A stretch of DNA of 64,000 nucleotides from an uncultured Bartonella sp. (lineage in GTDB: Bacteria; Pseudomonadota; Alphaproteobacteria; Rhizobiales; Rhizobiaceae). Below are positions 33,452 to 45,335 of the stretch, piece after piece. The notes under the pieces were generated by a model, which worked only from the letters and a program-made list of their open reading frames with translations, did no database searches and was not told the origin of the DNA. A program made the translations under genes and the position numbers. Where the stretch lies: NCBI GenBank assembly GCA_946478235.1, contig CAMLBF010000008.1:1-64000 (forward strand), given 5' to 3'. Numbering within the stretch: the first letter of the stretch is position 1; every line of letters starts with the position of its first letter.

Positions 33452-35083
33452 ATGCAGCAAAAAAGTTCCACTCTTGCGCCGTTTAAGAGCGCTGCATTTA
33501 GAAGTCTTTGGTCTGCTACGCTGGTATCCAACCTCGGAGGTTTGATACAAACTGTTGGTGCTGGTTGGCTAATGACCTTGATTACGACCTCGCATTCCAT
33601 GGTTGGTTTGGTGCAAGGTGCTACAACGCTTCCTGTGGTTATCTTTTCGCTGATGGCGGGTGCGCTTGCTGATAACTTCAATCGTCGGCAGATTATGCTA
33701 ACAGCACAGCTCATGATGATGGGGGTATCAATCGCGCTTGCGATACTCACCTATATGGGCGTTATCACGCCATGGATATTATTGGCATTTACGTTTTTAA
33801 TTGGTTGCGGGTCTGCAATTTATAACCCACCTTGGCAAGCTACTGTTGGCGATATCGTTCCAAGAGAGGATATTCCGGCTGCTGTCACGTTGAATAGCGT
33901 TGGATTTAATCTGATGCGCAGTGTTGGCCCTGCGGCAGGTGGAGCAATTGTTGCAGCTTTTGGCGGTGCGGCTGCATTTGTTTTCAATGCCTTTAGTTAT
34001 ATTCCCCTTCTCACCGCCTTATTTCTATGGAAACCGAATTATACTGCCACAACACTGCCACGTGAACGCCTTGTCTTAGCTATGTCAGACGGCTTACGTT
34101 ATGTTTCAATGTCTCCGCATTTGATTAACATAATGATGCGGGCATTTATGTTCGGATTGGGTGCGATTTCTGTTTTAGCTTTGCTTCCTGTGGTTGCCAA
34201 AGAAATGCTGGATGGAGGAGCCCTTGTCTATGGAACATTGTTAGGGTGCTTTGGTATTGGTGCCATTGCGGCTGGCCTCATCAATTCAATCATCCGGAAG
34301 AGGTTTCGTTCAGAAACAATTATTGCCAGTTCATTTGTCGGCTTTGCTATTTCATGCCTACTTCTGGCACTTAGTCACTCGGCAATATTAGCGCATATTG
34401 TGTTATTCCCTGCCGGAATGTGTTGGGTTCTGGCTTTATCGCTGTTCAACGTTTCTGTACAGCTTTCAACACCTCGTTGGGTGGTTTCAAGAGCTTTGGC
34501 ACTTTATCAGACATCTTCCTTCGGCGGCATGGCTTTAGGCAGCTGGATTTGGGGGTCATTAGCCGATAATTATTCGCCAACAATTGCTTTGTTTGTTTGC
34601 TCGGCATTTCTTGTCTGTGGAGCGATTATGGGATTGAAATTTAAAATTTATGAAATCCCTAGCATTAATCTTGACCCACTGGATCAATTTCGCGAACCAG
34701 AATTGCATCTCGACCTAAAAGCGCGCAGTGGTCCAATCATGATTATGATTGACTATGAAATTGAAGAAGAAGACCTTCCTGAATTTCTTGATACAATGGC
34801 CGTCAGAAGGCGTATCCGTTTACGTGATGGCGCACGACAATGGACACTGCTGCGAGATCTGGAACACCCTAACTGTTGGACGGAATCATACCATATGCCA
34901 ACTTGGGTAGATTATTTACGGCACAACCATCGCCGCACAAAAGCCGATGCTGATGTAACCGAAAAGCTAAACCAGCTCAACCGCATTAAAGGCGGCATGA
35001 AAGTTCACCGAATGATCGAAAGGCATACCATTCCAGAAGTCCATGAAATGCATGTTAAACATTCTCCCCACCATATCCATTAG
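33452..35083 (+). CDS. MFS transporter (MFS_3/EntS-like) with C-terminal monooxygenase-like extension
   Basis: APFKSAAFRSLWSATLVSNLGGLIQTVGAGWLM; 12-TM-like core; soluble tail of about 130 aa (PIMIMIDYEIEEEDLPEFLDTMAVRRRIRLRDGARQWTLLRDLE). Confidence 0.85.
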   Translation: MQQKSSTLAPFKSAAFRSLWSATLVSNLGGLIQTVGAGWLMTLITTSHSMVGLVQGATTLPVVIFSLMAGALADNFNRRQIMLTAQLMMMGVSIALAILTYMGVITPWILLAFTFLIGCGSAIYNPPWQATVGDIVPREDIPAAVTLNSVGFNLMRSVGPAAGGAIVAAFGGAAAFVFNAFSYIPLLTALFLWKPNYTATTLPRERLVLAMSDGLRYVSMSPHLINIMMRAFMFGLGAISVLALLPVVAKEMLDGGALVYGTLLGCFGIGAIAAGLINSIIRKRFRSETIIASSFVGFAISCLLLALSHSAILAHIVLFPAGMCWVLALSLFNVSVQLSTPRWVVSRALALYQTSSFGGMALGSWIWGSLADNYSPTIALFVCSAFLVCGAIMGLKFKIYEIPSINLDPLDQFREPELHLDLKARSGPIMIMIDYEIEEEDLPEFLDTMAVRRRIRLRDGARQWTLLRDLEHPNCWTESYHMPTWVDYLRHNHRRTKADADVTEKLNQLNRIKGGMKVHRMIERHTIPEVHEMHVKHSPHHIH

Positions 35084-35309
35084 ATATGCGGGGATATGTT
35101 TAAAGGGGTGAGCCTTGATGTATGCCGTTCTGCCTCAGCTGTATCTCGCGACAACTGTTAAATACCTCGCTTCAATAGGCGCGATAGCACAATGATCGTT
35201 TAAGAACCATTGGCGACCATTCGCCTGTTCAAGGCGGCATTTTAATGATTTTTTGAGCCTAACCATGCCTCGTTAAGCAAGAAACAGCATGTATATAGAA
35301 AACAGGGTA

Positions 35310-36278
35310 TCAACCTATCGTAAATACGCGCTTAGGCTTAAATTGTCCTTTTTCTATCATGCCGATCGCCAGAAGTTTTCCCTTTTGGGTTACGCAAACT
35401 TCGTCTTCATCCACCGGTGCATCACGCCCACGTAGAATAACCGGATTACCCATTTTAACACGATGTGCTTGATCATCGCTCAATGGATATTGCGGCAAAA
35501 ACTCCAAAGCAGCGCCAGTTTCTATCAACAAATCATCAAGTACTGAAAAATCCCGTACTGGAAGATTTCCGTCTTGATCTGGCTCACCTTTTTCCGGGGC
35601 CACACGCTCCAGCTCAGATAGCTCGACAAAATCATCTTCTGTAAAGGGAGAAACTTCAATACGCCGCAACTCAGCAATATAACCATAACAGCCAAGTTTG
35701 CGCCCAATGTCACGTGCTAGCGAACGAACATAGGTTCCTTTACCACATTCAATTTCAAATACCGCATGACCTTCTGGAGTGATATCGATAAGTTCAAGAC
35801 TATCAATCTCGACTTCACGCGCTGGAATTTCAATTTTTTCGCCCTCGCGTGCCAGATCATATGCACGATTACCATTTATTTTAATGGCGGAAAATTGGGG
35901 CGGCGTTTGCATGATGACGCCGACATATTCCGGCAATACAGCTAATATTTCCTCTTTAGTCGGGCGTTTATCAGACGTTTTGGTAACTTCACCTTCGAGA
36001 TCATCGGTGTTGCGCTCTTCACCCCACGCAACATTGAACTGATAGACCTTTGTTCCATCCATAACATATGGCACAGTTTTCGTTGCTTCACCCAAGGCGA
36101 TCGGCAACATTCCAGACGCCAAAGGATCCAATGTACCGGCGTGACCTGCTTTTTCGGCATTAAAAAGCCATTTAATTTTCGATACCGCCTCTGTCGATCC
36201 CATACCTTTTGGCTTGTCTAGAATGACCCAACCAGATACAGGACGGCCTTTTTTCTTACGCTGACGCGCCATATTCAA
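35310..36278 (-). CDS. truB: tRNA pseudouridine(55) synthase TruB
   Basis: [48 protein letters not shown]. Confidence 0.96.
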   Translation of the reverse strand: MNMARQRKKKGRPVSGWVILDKPKGMGSTEAVSKIKWLFNAEKAGHAGTLDPLASGMLPIALGEATKTVPYVMDGTKVYQFNVAWGEERNTDDLEGEVTKTSDKRPTKEEILAVLPEYVGVIMQTPPQFSAIKINGNRAYDLAREGEKIEIPAREVEIDSLELIDITPEGHAVFEIECGKGTYVRSLARDIGRKLGCYGYIAELRRIEVSPFTEDDFVELSELERVAPEKGEPDQDGNLPVRDFSVLDDLLIETGAALEFLPQYPLSDDQAHRVKMGNPVILRGRDAPVDEDEVCVTQKGKLLAIGMIEKGQFKPKRVFTIG

Positions 36279-36713
36279 TTAATCCTTCTGCTCGTCATCA
36301 TGATGAAGATCCCGTGCCACTTCGGGCGAACGGAGCAATGCATCAATTTTGGCAAAATTATCAAAACTTGTATCAATCCGAAAACGAAACTCGGGCATAT
36401 ATTTTAATTGACGTAATTCATGGGTAATCTCGCCACGAATAAAACGCGCATGATGGTTCAATGCCTTAACAATTTGGTCCCCATCTGCTTCAACCAAGGG
36501 AGCAATAAAGCATGTAGCGATCTTCAAATCTGCTGACATACGCACTTCTGTAACGGTCAATACAATGCCACTTAACATCGGATCCATGATTACGCCACGC
36601 TGGAAGATAGAAGCCAATGCATGGCGAACTTGTTCGCCAACACGTAACTGTCTCTGTGATGGACCTGCATGTTTCATTGCAAAATCAACCTTTTTCATTA
36701 CTTTTACGAACAA
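36279..36713 (-). CDS. rbfA: 30S ribosome-binding factor RbfA
   Basis: [21 protein letters not shown]; order truB-rbfA-infB. Confidence 0.94.
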   Translation of the reverse strand: MFVKVMKKVDFAMKHAGPSQRQLRVGEQVRHALASIFQRGVIMDPMLSGIVLTVTEVRMSADLKIATCFIAPLVEADGDQIVKALNHHARFIRGEITHELRQLKYMPEFRFRIDTSFDNFAKIDALLRSPEVARDLHHDDEQKD

Positions 36714-36832
36714 TTATCTGAATAAACCGAACAGCCAGCGATTTCATTTTTTAATGACTGGTGTACCAATTGATCGCAACACTCATATGAGATTTAACTT
36801 GCTGATAATTGTCATGGCTGTTCAAAATATGC

Positions 36833-36856
36833 CGGCTGTGCTTTGAAGCACAGCCG
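36833..36856 (-). terminator. Strong hairpin in the infB-rbfA gap (terminator/attenuator)
   Basis: CGGCTGTGCTT-tg-AAGCACAGCCG; only a weak T tract (GCATATTTTG) on the minus strand. Confidence 0.6.
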
Positions 36857-36865
36857 AACAAATTA

Positions 36866-39463
36866 TTAAAGTGAACGACTAATCGTTTCAACGCGGAATG
36901 CTTCAATGATATCGCCCGCACGGATATCTTCGTAATTCTCGAAGGCCATACCACATTCTTGTCCAGCAGGCACTTCTGCAACTTCGTCCTTGAAACGTTT
37001 CAACGTCTTGAGCTTGCCTTCGTGAATAACAACATGATCACGAATAAGTCGTACACCCTCACCGCGTTCCATCTTACCTTCGGTAACACGGCAACCTGCA
37101 ACTTTACCGACTTTCGAAATATTGAATACTTCAAGAATCTCGGCATTACCAAGGAAGGTTTCACGACGTTCTGGTGAAAGCATACCAGACATGGCAGCCT
37201 TAACATCATCAACCAGATCATAGATAATATTGTAATATCTGATCTCGATGCCTTGCGCATCTGCTGCATCACGAGCCTGCTTGTTCGCACGAACATTAAA
37301 GCCGATAATTGCTGCGTTTGATGCCTCTGCCAAAGAAATATCACTCTCTGTAATTGCACCAGCGCCGGCATGAACAATATGGGCACGAACTTCGTCATTG
37401 CCGAGTTTTTCAATCGCAGCGCAAATTGCTTCAACAGAACCTTGAACATCAGCTTTTACAACAAGCGGAAATTCTTTCATGCCACTTGTTTGCATACGAT
37501 TCATCATCTGTTCGAGTGAACCGCGAGAACCAGCCTGCCTTGCAACAGCCTTTTCACGCGCAACACGCTGACGATATTCAGCAATTTCACGAGCTTGCGC
37601 TTCATTGCTAACAACTGCAAACCGGTCACCGGCCTGCGGTGTGCCTTGCATACCTAAAACCTCAACAGGCATTGATGGTGTTGCCGCTTTGATATGCTCG
37701 CCATGATCGTTGATAAGCGCGCGCACACGACCCCATTCATTACCAGCTACGATAATGTCTGATGGGTGCAATGTACCCTTTTGGATAAGTATGGTTGCAA
37801 CAGCACCACGACCACGGTCAAGTTGCGCCTCGATAACAACACCTTCGGCTGTACGGTCTGGATCAGCTTTAAGATCAAGAATTTCAGCCTGCAGCAAAAT
37901 CGCATCAAGCAATTTATCAATATTTTGACCTGTTTTGGCTGAAACTTCTACTTCCAGCACATCACCACCCATACTTTCAACAAACACTTCATGTTGCAAA
38001 AGTTCTGTCCGTACTTTTTGTGGATCTGCAGCAGGTTTATCAATCTTATTGATTGCAACAATAATCGGTACACCTGCAGCTTTAGCATGGTGAATGGACT
38101 CGATGGTTTGCGGCATGACACTGTCATCAGCAGCAACAACCAAAACCGCTATATCGGTAACCTGCGCACCACGTGCACGCATTGCAGTAAAGGCAGCGTG
38201 TCCTGGTGTATCGATGAAGGTTATTTTCTGGCCTTTTTGCTCAACCTGATAAGCACCAATATGCTGAGTAATGCCACCTGCTTCACCAGCAACCACATTG
38301 GCATGGCGAATGGCATCAAGCAAAGATGTCTTACCATGGTCAACGTGCCCCATAATTGTAACCACGGGTGGGCGAGGCTTTAACTTTGTTGTATCGTCTG
38401 GAAGATTGAAAAGACCTTCTTCAACATCAGATTCAGCAACGCGTTTAACTGTATGGCCAAATTCTTCTGCAATTAATTGCGCCATATCCGCATCAATCAC
38501 ATCACCCGGCTTCATCATCTGACCTTGTTTCATGAGGTATTTGATGACATCAACCGAACGTTCGGTCATACGTTGTGCCAATTCTTGAATTGTGATTGTC
38601 TCAGGTAAAGTCACTTCACGGGAAATCTTTTCACGTGGTTCCTGCATCTGTGACCGTTTGAACTTTTCTTGACGACGGCGCATAGCAGCCATTGAACGGC
38701 CACGTGAATTGCCATCTTCATCAAGAGCGCTGTTAAGTGTCAACTTGCTGCGACGACGTTCATCAGCACCTTTAACAACTTTTGGTGCGCGAACCTCTGG
38801 CTTGTTAGCGCCACCACTACGACGTGAACGTGGTTCTTCATCATCGTCGTCATTGACTGGACGTTTCAAATTTTGTGGTGCGGGGCGAGGCTTGGCAACC
38901 GCTGGCGCTTCAACCGCGTTAGGCGCCACACGTTCAGCTGGCGCAGAGGCTGCAACTTTACGTGGTTCTGTCTTTTTTGCTTCAGCTTTTGCCGCTTCTG
39001 CAGCAGCGCGGGCTTTAGCATCTTCTTCCGCTTGTTTGCGCAAGAGTTCTTCGCGCTCTTTAGCACGCTGCTCTTCTTCCGCCTTACGACGCTTTGCGTC
39101 TTCTTCAGCAAGCTTACGTTCTTCTTCAGCACGAACACGTGCTTCTTCCAATGCACGCATACGTGCTTCCATCTCGGCGGAAGATAGATTATTCGGCGCG
39201 GATTTTTCCTGTGCTGGTGGTGGCGTTTCAATACGCGGCTTGGCAGGCGCAACAACGCGTGGTTTTGTTACCGTTGTTGTTGTCGTCGGCTTTGCCTCGA
39301 CTTTTTCGTCAGGGCGTGTAATTTTACGCCGTTTTGTTTCCACAACGACCGCTTTTGTACGACCGTGACTGAAATTTTGCTTTACCGTGCTGGTTTCTAC
39401 ACCCGGGCGTTTCAAGGTCAGCGTCTTTTTTGCTGTTTTCTTGTCGTTATTATTTTCCGTCAT
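36866..39463 (-). CDS. infB: Translation initiation factor IF-2
   Basis: 865 aa; G1 [15 protein letters not shown]; long charged N-terminal domain. Confidence 0.97.
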   Translation of the reverse strand: MTENNNDKKTAKKTLTLKRPGVETSTVKQNFSHGRTKAVVVETKRRKITRPDEKVEAKPTTTTTVTKPRVVAPAKPRIETPPPAQEKSAPNNLSSAEMEARMRALEEARVRAEEERKLAEEDAKRRKAEEEQRAKEREELLRKQAEEDAKARAAAEAAKAEAKKTEPRKVAASAPAERVAPNAVEAPAVAKPRPAPQNLKRPVNDDDDEEPRSRRSGGANKPEVRAPKVVKGADERRRSKLTLNSALDEDGNSRGRSMAAMRRRQEKFKRSQMQEPREKISREVTLPETITIQELAQRMTERSVDVIKYLMKQGQMMKPGDVIDADMAQLIAEEFGHTVKRVAESDVEEGLFNLPDDTTKLKPRPPVVTIMGHVDHGKTSLLDAIRHANVVAGEAGGITQHIGAYQVEQKGQKITFIDTPGHAAFTAMRARGAQVTDIAVLVVAADDSVMPQTIESIHHAKAAGVPIIVAINKIDKPAADPQKVRTELLQHEVFVESMGGDVLEVEVSAKTGQNIDKLLDAILLQAEILDLKADPDRTAEGVVIEAQLDRGRGAVATILIQKGTLHPSDIIVAGNEWGRVRALINDHGEHIKAATPSMPVEVLGMQGTPQAGDRFAVVSNEAQAREIAEYRQRVAREKAVARQAGSRGSLEQMMNRMQTSGMKEFPLVVKADVQGSVEAICAAIEKLGNDEVRAHIVHAGAGAITESDISLAEASNAAIIGFNVRANKQARDAADAQGIEIRYYNIIYDLVDDVKAAMSGMLSPERRETFLGNAEILEVFNISKVGKVAGCRVTEGKMERGEGVRLIRDHVVIHEGKLKTLKRFKDEVAEVPAGQECGMAFENYEDIRAGDIIEAFRVETISRSL

Positions 39464-40095
39464 TCCGTTTCCTTCACGGCCTCTACCGTCGTTTCTTCCG
39501 GTTCATTGCGCTTACCACCACGATAGGCGACTAGTTTATGCGCCGTCTTGATGAACCCTTCTGCAGCCTGCACATTTAATAGAGCAGCATGTATCACATG
39601 ATTATCACCAAAAGCCACACCCATTTCATCACTCGTAAACAAAGATAACACGGAAACATCTTTTCCGCTTGATGTTTTTGCCGAATAAATGGCTTGGTCG
39701 ATCTTACGCACCCCGTCATATGCCGCTTCTTTAGCATGCAAGACAAGACGCACTTGATGCGAGCGTATTGCCGATTCTACCTTTGTAGAACCGAAAATAA
39801 CCGCACCTGCCTTTCGTGCCATAGCAAGATTTCCAAGTGCCGCTTTCACCAAAAGTCTATCTACCAAATCTACAAGTTTGTCTTCTACAATGACATCTGC
39901 TTTCAAGCTTCTGGCAAATGCCTTACGCTTAATTGCTTCCTCTATGACAGGCCGTGACGCTAATACCCATGCACCGCGCCCCGGCAAAACTGCCTTTAAA
40001 TCAGGAACTATATGTTTATCAGGACCTGCTACAAAGCGGATCATCTCTTCAGAAGAGCCACTTTTTCTCGTAACAATGCAGGTCCTGTCGTTCAT
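39460..40095 (-). CDS. ylxR: YlxR family RNA-binding protein with L7Ae-like C-terminal domain
   Basis: [19 protein letters not shown]...[33 protein letters not shown]. Confidence 0.9.
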   Translation of the reverse strand: MNDRTCIVTRKSGSSEEMIRFVAGPDKHIVPDLKAVLPGRGAWVLASRPVIEEAIKRKAFARSLKADVIVEDKLVDLVDRLLVKAALGNLAMARKAGAVIFGSTKVESAIRSHQVRLVLHAKEAAYDGVRKIDQAIYSAKTSSGKDVSVLSLFTSDEMGVAFGDNHVIHAALLNVQAAEGFIKTAHKLVAYRGGKRNEPEETTVEAVKETE

Positions 40096-40117
40096 AAACT
40101 TCTTCCAAATATTCTAT

Positions 40118-41713
40118 TTATTCAGCAACGTCTTCTTGTTCTGCCTCTTCCTCTTTATGAAGATCATCTTCACTAATCCAGCCAGCTTTCAAACGAGCGG
40201 CCATAACCATGGCTTCCGCATCAGCACGACTAATATCAAAAGGCGTTAGAACACCAGCAAAGCTCTGTGTTTCACCATCTTTACGCTCACGCCAACCTGC
40301 GAGATCATCAACGGCATAACCAGCAAAATCTTCGATGGTTTTTACGCCATCTTCACCGATTGCGACCAACATTGCCGTTGTCATACCCGGCAATTCACGC
40401 AGCTCATCAGCAACACCAAGATCTTGACGTTTTTTATCCAAGGCTGCTTCTTGACGTTCAAGATATTCTTTTGCCCTTTGTTGAATTTCAGAAGCGGTCT
40501 CTTCGTCAAAACCTTCAATTGCGCTAATTTCATCGAGATCGACATAAGCAATCTCTTCAATCGAGGCAAAGCCTTCAGAAGCCAGAACCTGTCCAACCAT
40601 TTCATCAACGTCCAGAGCTTCCATGAACAATTTACTGCGCTTAGTAAACTCTTTCTGACGGTTTTCAGATTCTTCCTGCTCGGTCAGAATATCAATATCC
40701 CAACCTGTCAACTGTGAAGCAAGGCGGACATTTTGTCCACGACGACCAATAGCCAAACTAAGTTGATCGTCAGGCACAACAACTTCAATCCGCTCGGATT
40801 CTTCATCCAGCACAACTTTGGCCACTTCTGCCGGTTGCAATGCATTCACAATAAATGTCGCTGCATCTGGTGACCAAGGAATAATATCAATCTTTTCGCC
40901 CTGCAATTCGCTAACGACTGCCTGAACGCGGCTACCACGCATACCAACGCAAGCGCCAACAGGATCAATTGAGCCATCGCGTGAAACGACAGCAATTTTA
41001 GCGCGTGACCCTGGATCGCGGGCAACTGATTTTATCTCAATGATACCATCGTAAATTTCTGGCACTTCCATGGTAAAAAGCTTTGCCATGAATTGTGGAT
41101 GTGTACGGGACAAGAAAATCTGTGGTCCTCTTTGTTCACGACGAACGTCATAAACATATGCACGAATACGGTCACCATAGCGGAAAGCTTCACGCGGGAT
41201 TAATTCATCGCGACGAACAATTGCTTCACCACGGCCTAAATCGACAATAACATTGCCATATTCAACACGTTTTACTGTACCGGAAACAATCTCGCCAACT
41301 TTATCCTTGAATTCTTCATATTGATGGTCACGTTCCGCTTCGCGCACTTTCTGCACAATAACCTGTTTAGCGGATTGTGCTGCAATACGGCCAAAATCCA
41401 TAGGCGGCAATGGGTCGGAAAGGAATTCACCGATAACGGCATCCGGTTTGCGCTTGCGTGCATCGACCAATGATATTTGCGTTGCATAATCTTCAACAGC
41501 ATCAACAACTTCCAACAAACGTTGTAATTTGATTTCGCCGGATTTGGAATTGATGTCAGCGCGTATGTTGGTTTCTTGTCCATAACGCGAACGGGCAGCC
41601 TTTTGTATAGCGTCTGCCATAGCAGAAATAACGATTTCTCGGTCAATCGACTTTTCGCGGGCAACGGCATCTGCTATTTGCAGAAGTTCAAGCCTATTAG
41701 CGCTTACAGCCAT
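40118..41713 (-). CDS. nusA: Transcription termination/antitermination protein NusA
   Basis: S1/KH domains (GACVGMRGSRVQAVVSELQGEKIDI; AIGRRGQNVRLASQLTGWDIDI). Confidence 0.96.
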   Translation of the reverse strand: MAVSANRLELLQIADAVAREKSIDREIVISAMADAIQKAARSRYGQETNIRADINSKSGEIKLQRLLEVVDAVEDYATQISLVDARKRKPDAVIGEFLSDPLPPMDFGRIAAQSAKQVIVQKVREAERDHQYEEFKDKVGEIVSGTVKRVEYGNVIVDLGRGEAIVRRDELIPREAFRYGDRIRAYVYDVRREQRGPQIFLSRTHPQFMAKLFTMEVPEIYDGIIEIKSVARDPGSRAKIAVVSRDGSIDPVGACVGMRGSRVQAVVSELQGEKIDIIPWSPDAATFIVNALQPAEVAKVVLDEESERIEVVVPDDQLSLAIGRRGQNVRLASQLTGWDIDILTEQEESENRQKEFTKRSKLFMEALDVDEMVGQVLASEGFASIEEIAYVDLDEISAIEGFDEETASEIQQRAKEYLERQEAALDKKRQDLGVADELRELPGMTTAMLVAIGEDGVKTIEDFAGYAVDDLAGWRERKDGETQSFAGVLTPFDISRADAEAMVMAARLKAGWISEDDLHKEEEAEQEDVAE

Positions 41714-41754
41714 CGATTTTCTCCTTTTTTGTGCCGTTTAAGGCATCGACTAAT

Positions 41755-42396
41755 TTATTTCTTTTCATGTTTGTGTTTTGGCGACTTCTTTTCTTCCCCG
41801 TCGCCATTTTCATCATCCAAATTGTTTTGCTGGCGAAGAGCCTTGTCTTTCGCCAAAGCATCGCGGATCAAATCATCCGTCAAAACCAAACGGGCATCTG
41901 TTATATCCGCATAAGGAATACGTACGCTCATTTCTTCGCCATAAGCGGCCTTGTCAGTATCCAACGTAAAACCTTCTGGATCTACGTCATTAATAGTCCC
42001 GCGAAACTTTCTACGACCATCAATCACAACGCCTGTTTCTACTTTGGCAATATGACCTTGCCAACGCAGGAAATCAGACTTGCGAACCAATGGACGATCT
42101 ATTCCTGGAGACGATACTTCAAGATGATATTTACGCTCTATGATGTCTTCCACATCAAGGATTGGCGAAACAATACCACTTACTTCTTCACAATTTTCGA
42201 TAGTCAACGTGCCATCTGCACGTTCCACCATGATTTGCAATGTCAAACCATTCAAACCAGAAAGCCTAATACGGACAATTCTATAACCTAAAGGTTTTAA
42301 AACTGGTGCGATAAGCGCCGCAATACGGGCTTCTACACCATTTTCTTCAAACAAACGTTTTTCATCAATATCAGATGTTATTTCGTTTTCACTCAT
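41755..42396 (-). CDS. rimP: Ribosome maturation factor RimP
   Basis: EVSSPGIDRPLVRKSDFLRWQG; upstream of nusA. Confidence 0.94.
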   Translation of the reverse strand: MSENEITSDIDEKRLFEENGVEARIAALIAPVLKPLGYRIVRIRLSGLNGLTLQIMVERADGTLTIENCEEVSGIVSPILDVEDIIERKYHLEVSSPGIDRPLVRKSDFLRWQGHIAKVETGVVIDGRRKFRGTINDVDPEGFTLDTDKAAYGEEMSVRIPYADITDARLVLTDDLIRDALAKDKALRQQNNLDDENGDGEEKKSPKHKHEKK

Positions 42397-42438
42397 ATTG
42401 CCTTATCCAAAATTATCCTTTTGGCTTGTTTCAGTAAC

Positions 42439-42470
42439 AAAAAAGAGCGGACTGGATCAGCCCACTCTTC
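42439..42470 (-). terminator. Intrinsic terminator between trmB and rimP
   Basis: Minus strand AAGAGTGGGCTGATCCAGTCCGCTCTTTTTTG. Confidence 0.75.
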
Positions 42471-42562
42471 ATCAACAGATCAAGAATTTCCTTTGATATA
42501 CTATGAAATGCAATTGTTTTCAAGTAGTACACCCCAATAACTGCAATTGTTTTTTATTATGA

Positions 42563-43264
42563 CTATTTTCTTATAAAAGTGAGATATGCGGCAACCCGCC
42601 CCTCTCGGAAAGCTTTGGCTTCATAGCGTGTTCCCGGCCAAGCTTCATAAGGGGTTTTCCAATCACTTGAATCCTTGGCTACCCAAGTAAATTCCTGATG
42701 CTGCCCACAATGAAAGAGTGTCCAATTGACATAAGTATCAATATCGCTGGCAAAGCGAAATTTGGCACCTGATTTCAACACGCGCGCAAAACGATCGAGA
42801 TTCTTCAGGTTCACAAAACGTCTTTTCCAGTGTTTCCTTTTAGGCCAAGGATCAGGATAAAATAAATCTATACCATCTAGCGAGGCTGACGGAAGCCAAT
42901 CGAGAAGAACCGTTGCATCATCATCATACAGTCTGACATGCTGGAGCCGTTCTTCATTGCCATCAACACCGGCCAACATTTTTGCCATGCCATTAATGAA
43001 CGGTTCGACCCCGATAAATCCTGTTTTCGGAAATCGATCCATTTCGTGCAACAAATGTTCGCCGCCACCAAAACCGATCTCTAACCGTATTTTGTCTACA
43101 TCAGTCTTAAATAGCTGACGCAGATCAGAAGGTGCGGCTTCAGTTAAATCAAGCTTAAGTTCGGGCAACAAGGTTTGCGCACGGGTAACTTGCCCCATGC
43201 GCAAAGCTTTTCCATGTCGGCGACCAAAAAATGCTTCGGTCGCGCGTTGTTTATGACTTTCCAT
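42563..43264 (-). CDS. trmB: tRNA (guanine(46)-N7)-methyltransferase TrmB
   Basis: [31 protein letters not shown]. Confidence 0.95.
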   Translation of the reverse strand: MESHKQRATEAFFGRRHGKALRMGQVTRAQTLLPELKLDLTEAAPSDLRQLFKTDVDKIRLEIGFGGGEHLLHEMDRFPKTGFIGVEPFINGMAKMLAGVDGNEERLQHVRLYDDDATVLLDWLPSASLDGIDLFYPDPWPKRKHWKRRFVNLKNLDRFARVLKSGAKFRFASDIDTYVNWTLFHCGQHQEFTWVAKDSSDWKTPYEAWPGTRYEAKAFREGRVAAYLTFIRK

Positions 43265-44529
43265 TACGCTTTGATTGCTTCCTTAAGGGCTTTAACAAGA
43301 TTTGTACGCTCCCAAGAGAATGAACCATCACGCCCCGGCTTACGTCCAAAATGTCCATAAGCTGACGTTTTGGCATAAATTGCCTTATTAAGGTCGAGAT
43401 GCTTACGAATACCCGAAGGAGATAAATCCATTACCTGACGGATTGCTTCTTCCACTACATTTTCGCTTACTTTGCCAGTTTCATGCAAATTGACATAAAT
43501 AGATAGAGGTTGCGCAACACCAATTGCGTAAGACAATTGAATTGTACAACGATCAGCTAAGCCTGCAGCAACAACGTTTTTAGCAAGATAACGGGCAGCA
43601 TAAGCAGCTGAACGATCAACCTTGGTTGTATCTTTTCCTGAAAAAGCACCACCACCATGAGGTGCAGCACCACCATAAGTGTCAACAATGATCTTGCGTC
43701 CTGTCAACCCTGTATCGCCATCGGGCCCACCAATAACGAACTTACCGGTGGGATTAATATACCAGTTACAATCATCAGAAATTGCAATATCGCTCAATGC
43801 AGCGCGAATATACGGCTCCACAACGCTACCAACCTTTTTTGAATCCCAGTTCGGGTCAATATGTTGCGTAGAAAGAACAATTGAGGTGACCTCTGCCGGC
43901 TCACCACTTTCATAGCGAACAGTTACCTGACTTTTTGCATCAGGCCCAAGCTTGCTTGCTTCACCTTCATCCATATGACGGGCGATAGACAACCGTTCCA
44001 ATATTTTATGAGCGTAATAAATAGGAGCAGGCATTAAATCGGGTGTTTCGCGGCAAGCATAGCCAAACATAATGCCTTGGTCACCAGCGCCTTCTTCGCC
44101 CTGACGATCAGCAGCATTATCGACGCCTTGAGCAATATCAGCCGATTGCGGATGTAATAACACATCAATTTTAACGGTTTTCCAATGAAACCCTTCTTGC
44201 TCATAACCAATCGCACGGATTGCGCGTCGTGCTGCAGCTCTAAAGCGCGCAGGGTTGATAAGCGGGTGACCTTTTTTATCATGCACGAGCTTACCATTTT
44301 TATCTTTTTTTAGAAGAGTGTCAGGAACACGAACTTCACCGGCAATAACCACTCGATTTGTTGTCGCCAATGTTTCACACGCCACACGCACGGACCATGG
44401 ATCCACACCTGTTTTGCGTGCTTCTTTATAGATCATATCAACGATTTCATCTGAAATGCGGTCACAAACTTTATCAGGATGACCTTCCGATACCGATTCA
44501 CTGGTAAAAAGATAATTTTGGTGCGACAC
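43264..44529 (-). CDS. metK: S-adenosylmethionine synthetase
   Basis: [25 protein letters not shown] start (VSHQNYLF) with upstream AGAGGGG SD preferred to the track start at 44631. Confidence 0.95.
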   Translation of the reverse strand: MSHQNYLFTSESVSEGHPDKVCDRISDEIVDMIYKEARKTGVDPWSVRVACETLATTNRVVIAGEVRVPDTLLKKDKNGKLVHDKKGHPLINPARFRAAARRAIRAIGYEQEGFHWKTVKIDVLLHPQSADIAQGVDNAADRQGEEGAGDQGIMFGYACRETPDLMPAPIYYAHKILERLSIARHMDEGEASKLGPDAKSQVTVRYESGEPAEVTSIVLSTQHIDPNWDSKKVGSVVEPYIRAALSDIAISDDCNWYINPTGKFVIGGPDGDTGLTGRKIIVDTYGGAAPHGGGAFSGKDTTKVDRSAAYAARYLAKNVVAAGLADRCTIQLSYAIGVAQPLSIYVNLHETGKVSENVVEEAIRQVMDLSPSGIRKHLDLNKAIYAKTSAYGHFGRKPGRDGSFSWERTNLVKALKEAIKA

Positions 44530-44793
44530 GGGAAACCCCTCTAGAAAGAAATAGTCTACATTCTCTTCTTTAAAGCTTATACCAAGAGAGAGACCGGAAT
44601 TCTTTTTGCCAAGCTTATAACAATCCGTCAATGCTGTTTTAATAATAGTCGCTGAAATAAGCGTGATATTTTAGTATAGAGCTTTTCCAGTTTTATCCTT
44701 GACGTGTTCACACCCTATTAGACTTGAGCCGTTAAATAATATTTGATCGTAACATATAGGTAACTGTCTGTAATAGTAACAAACCAATGAATA

Positions 44794-45240
44794 TTACAGC
44801 ATATTCAAATTTTCTTCATCGGAAAGTGCTTTTGCCAAATCTATGATTTTGCGGCGCACTTTGGGATCCTTGATATTGGTAAATGCACGCATAAGCTGGA
44901 TACCTTCGTTACTTGAACAAAAGTCCATAAAGCTATTTTCACTTTCGCCAAAACCATCGATTGCCCGCGTCCCCGGCGCCTCTTCGAAAAAATAGGAAAC
45001 TGGCACATCAAGAATTTCTGAAATTGCCTGCAGCCGGCTGGCACCAACCCGATTTGTACCCTTTTCGTATTTTTGAATCTGTTGAAATGTAATGCCAAGT
45101 TGTTCACCCAATTTTTCTTGGCTAAAACCCAACATATTCCTTCTCATTCTTATGCGGCTACCAACATAAACATCCGTAGGATCAGGTTTTTTCTTCAATA
45201 CCGTCATCTTCAGCTCTTTTGCATCAACACATGCCATCAC
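44794..45240 (-). CDS. XRE-family transcriptional regulator
   Basis: IRMRRNMLGFSQEKLGEQLGITFQQIQKYEKGTNRVGASRLQAIS HTH. Confidence 0.9.
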   Translation of the reverse strand: MMACVDAKELKMTVLKKKPDPTDVYVGSRIRMRRNMLGFSQEKLGEQLGITFQQIQKYEKGTNRVGASRLQAISEILDVPVSYFFEEAPGTRAIDGFGESENSFMDFCSSNEGIQLMRAFTNIKDPKVRRKIIDLAKALSDEENLNML

Positions 45241-45335
45241 GACTGGACATAACCAGCGTTAGGTCACTGAAATTCAAGGGTTATATCTTTTGTCCCCCGC
45301 AGGACTTGATAATGAACCGCATAACAGCTCATAGA

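Noticed and set aside
38709-39368. 219-aa plus-strand ORF opposite infB
   Set aside because: Antisense shadow of the charged, biased infB N-terminal domain; Ser/Arg/Ala-rich low-complexity translation and no independent signal.
41731-42291. 186-aa plus-strand ORF opposite rimP
   Set aside because: Antisense to rimP; translation looks random.
44530-44631. N-terminal extension of metK in the ORF track
   Set aside because: A GTG at 44527-44529 with an AGAGGGG SD fits the conserved MetK N-terminus better than the upstream ATG.
44530-44793. SAM riboswitch upstream of metK
   Set aside because: I could not match SAM-II or SAM/SAH consensus elements by eye; an Infernal search would be needed.
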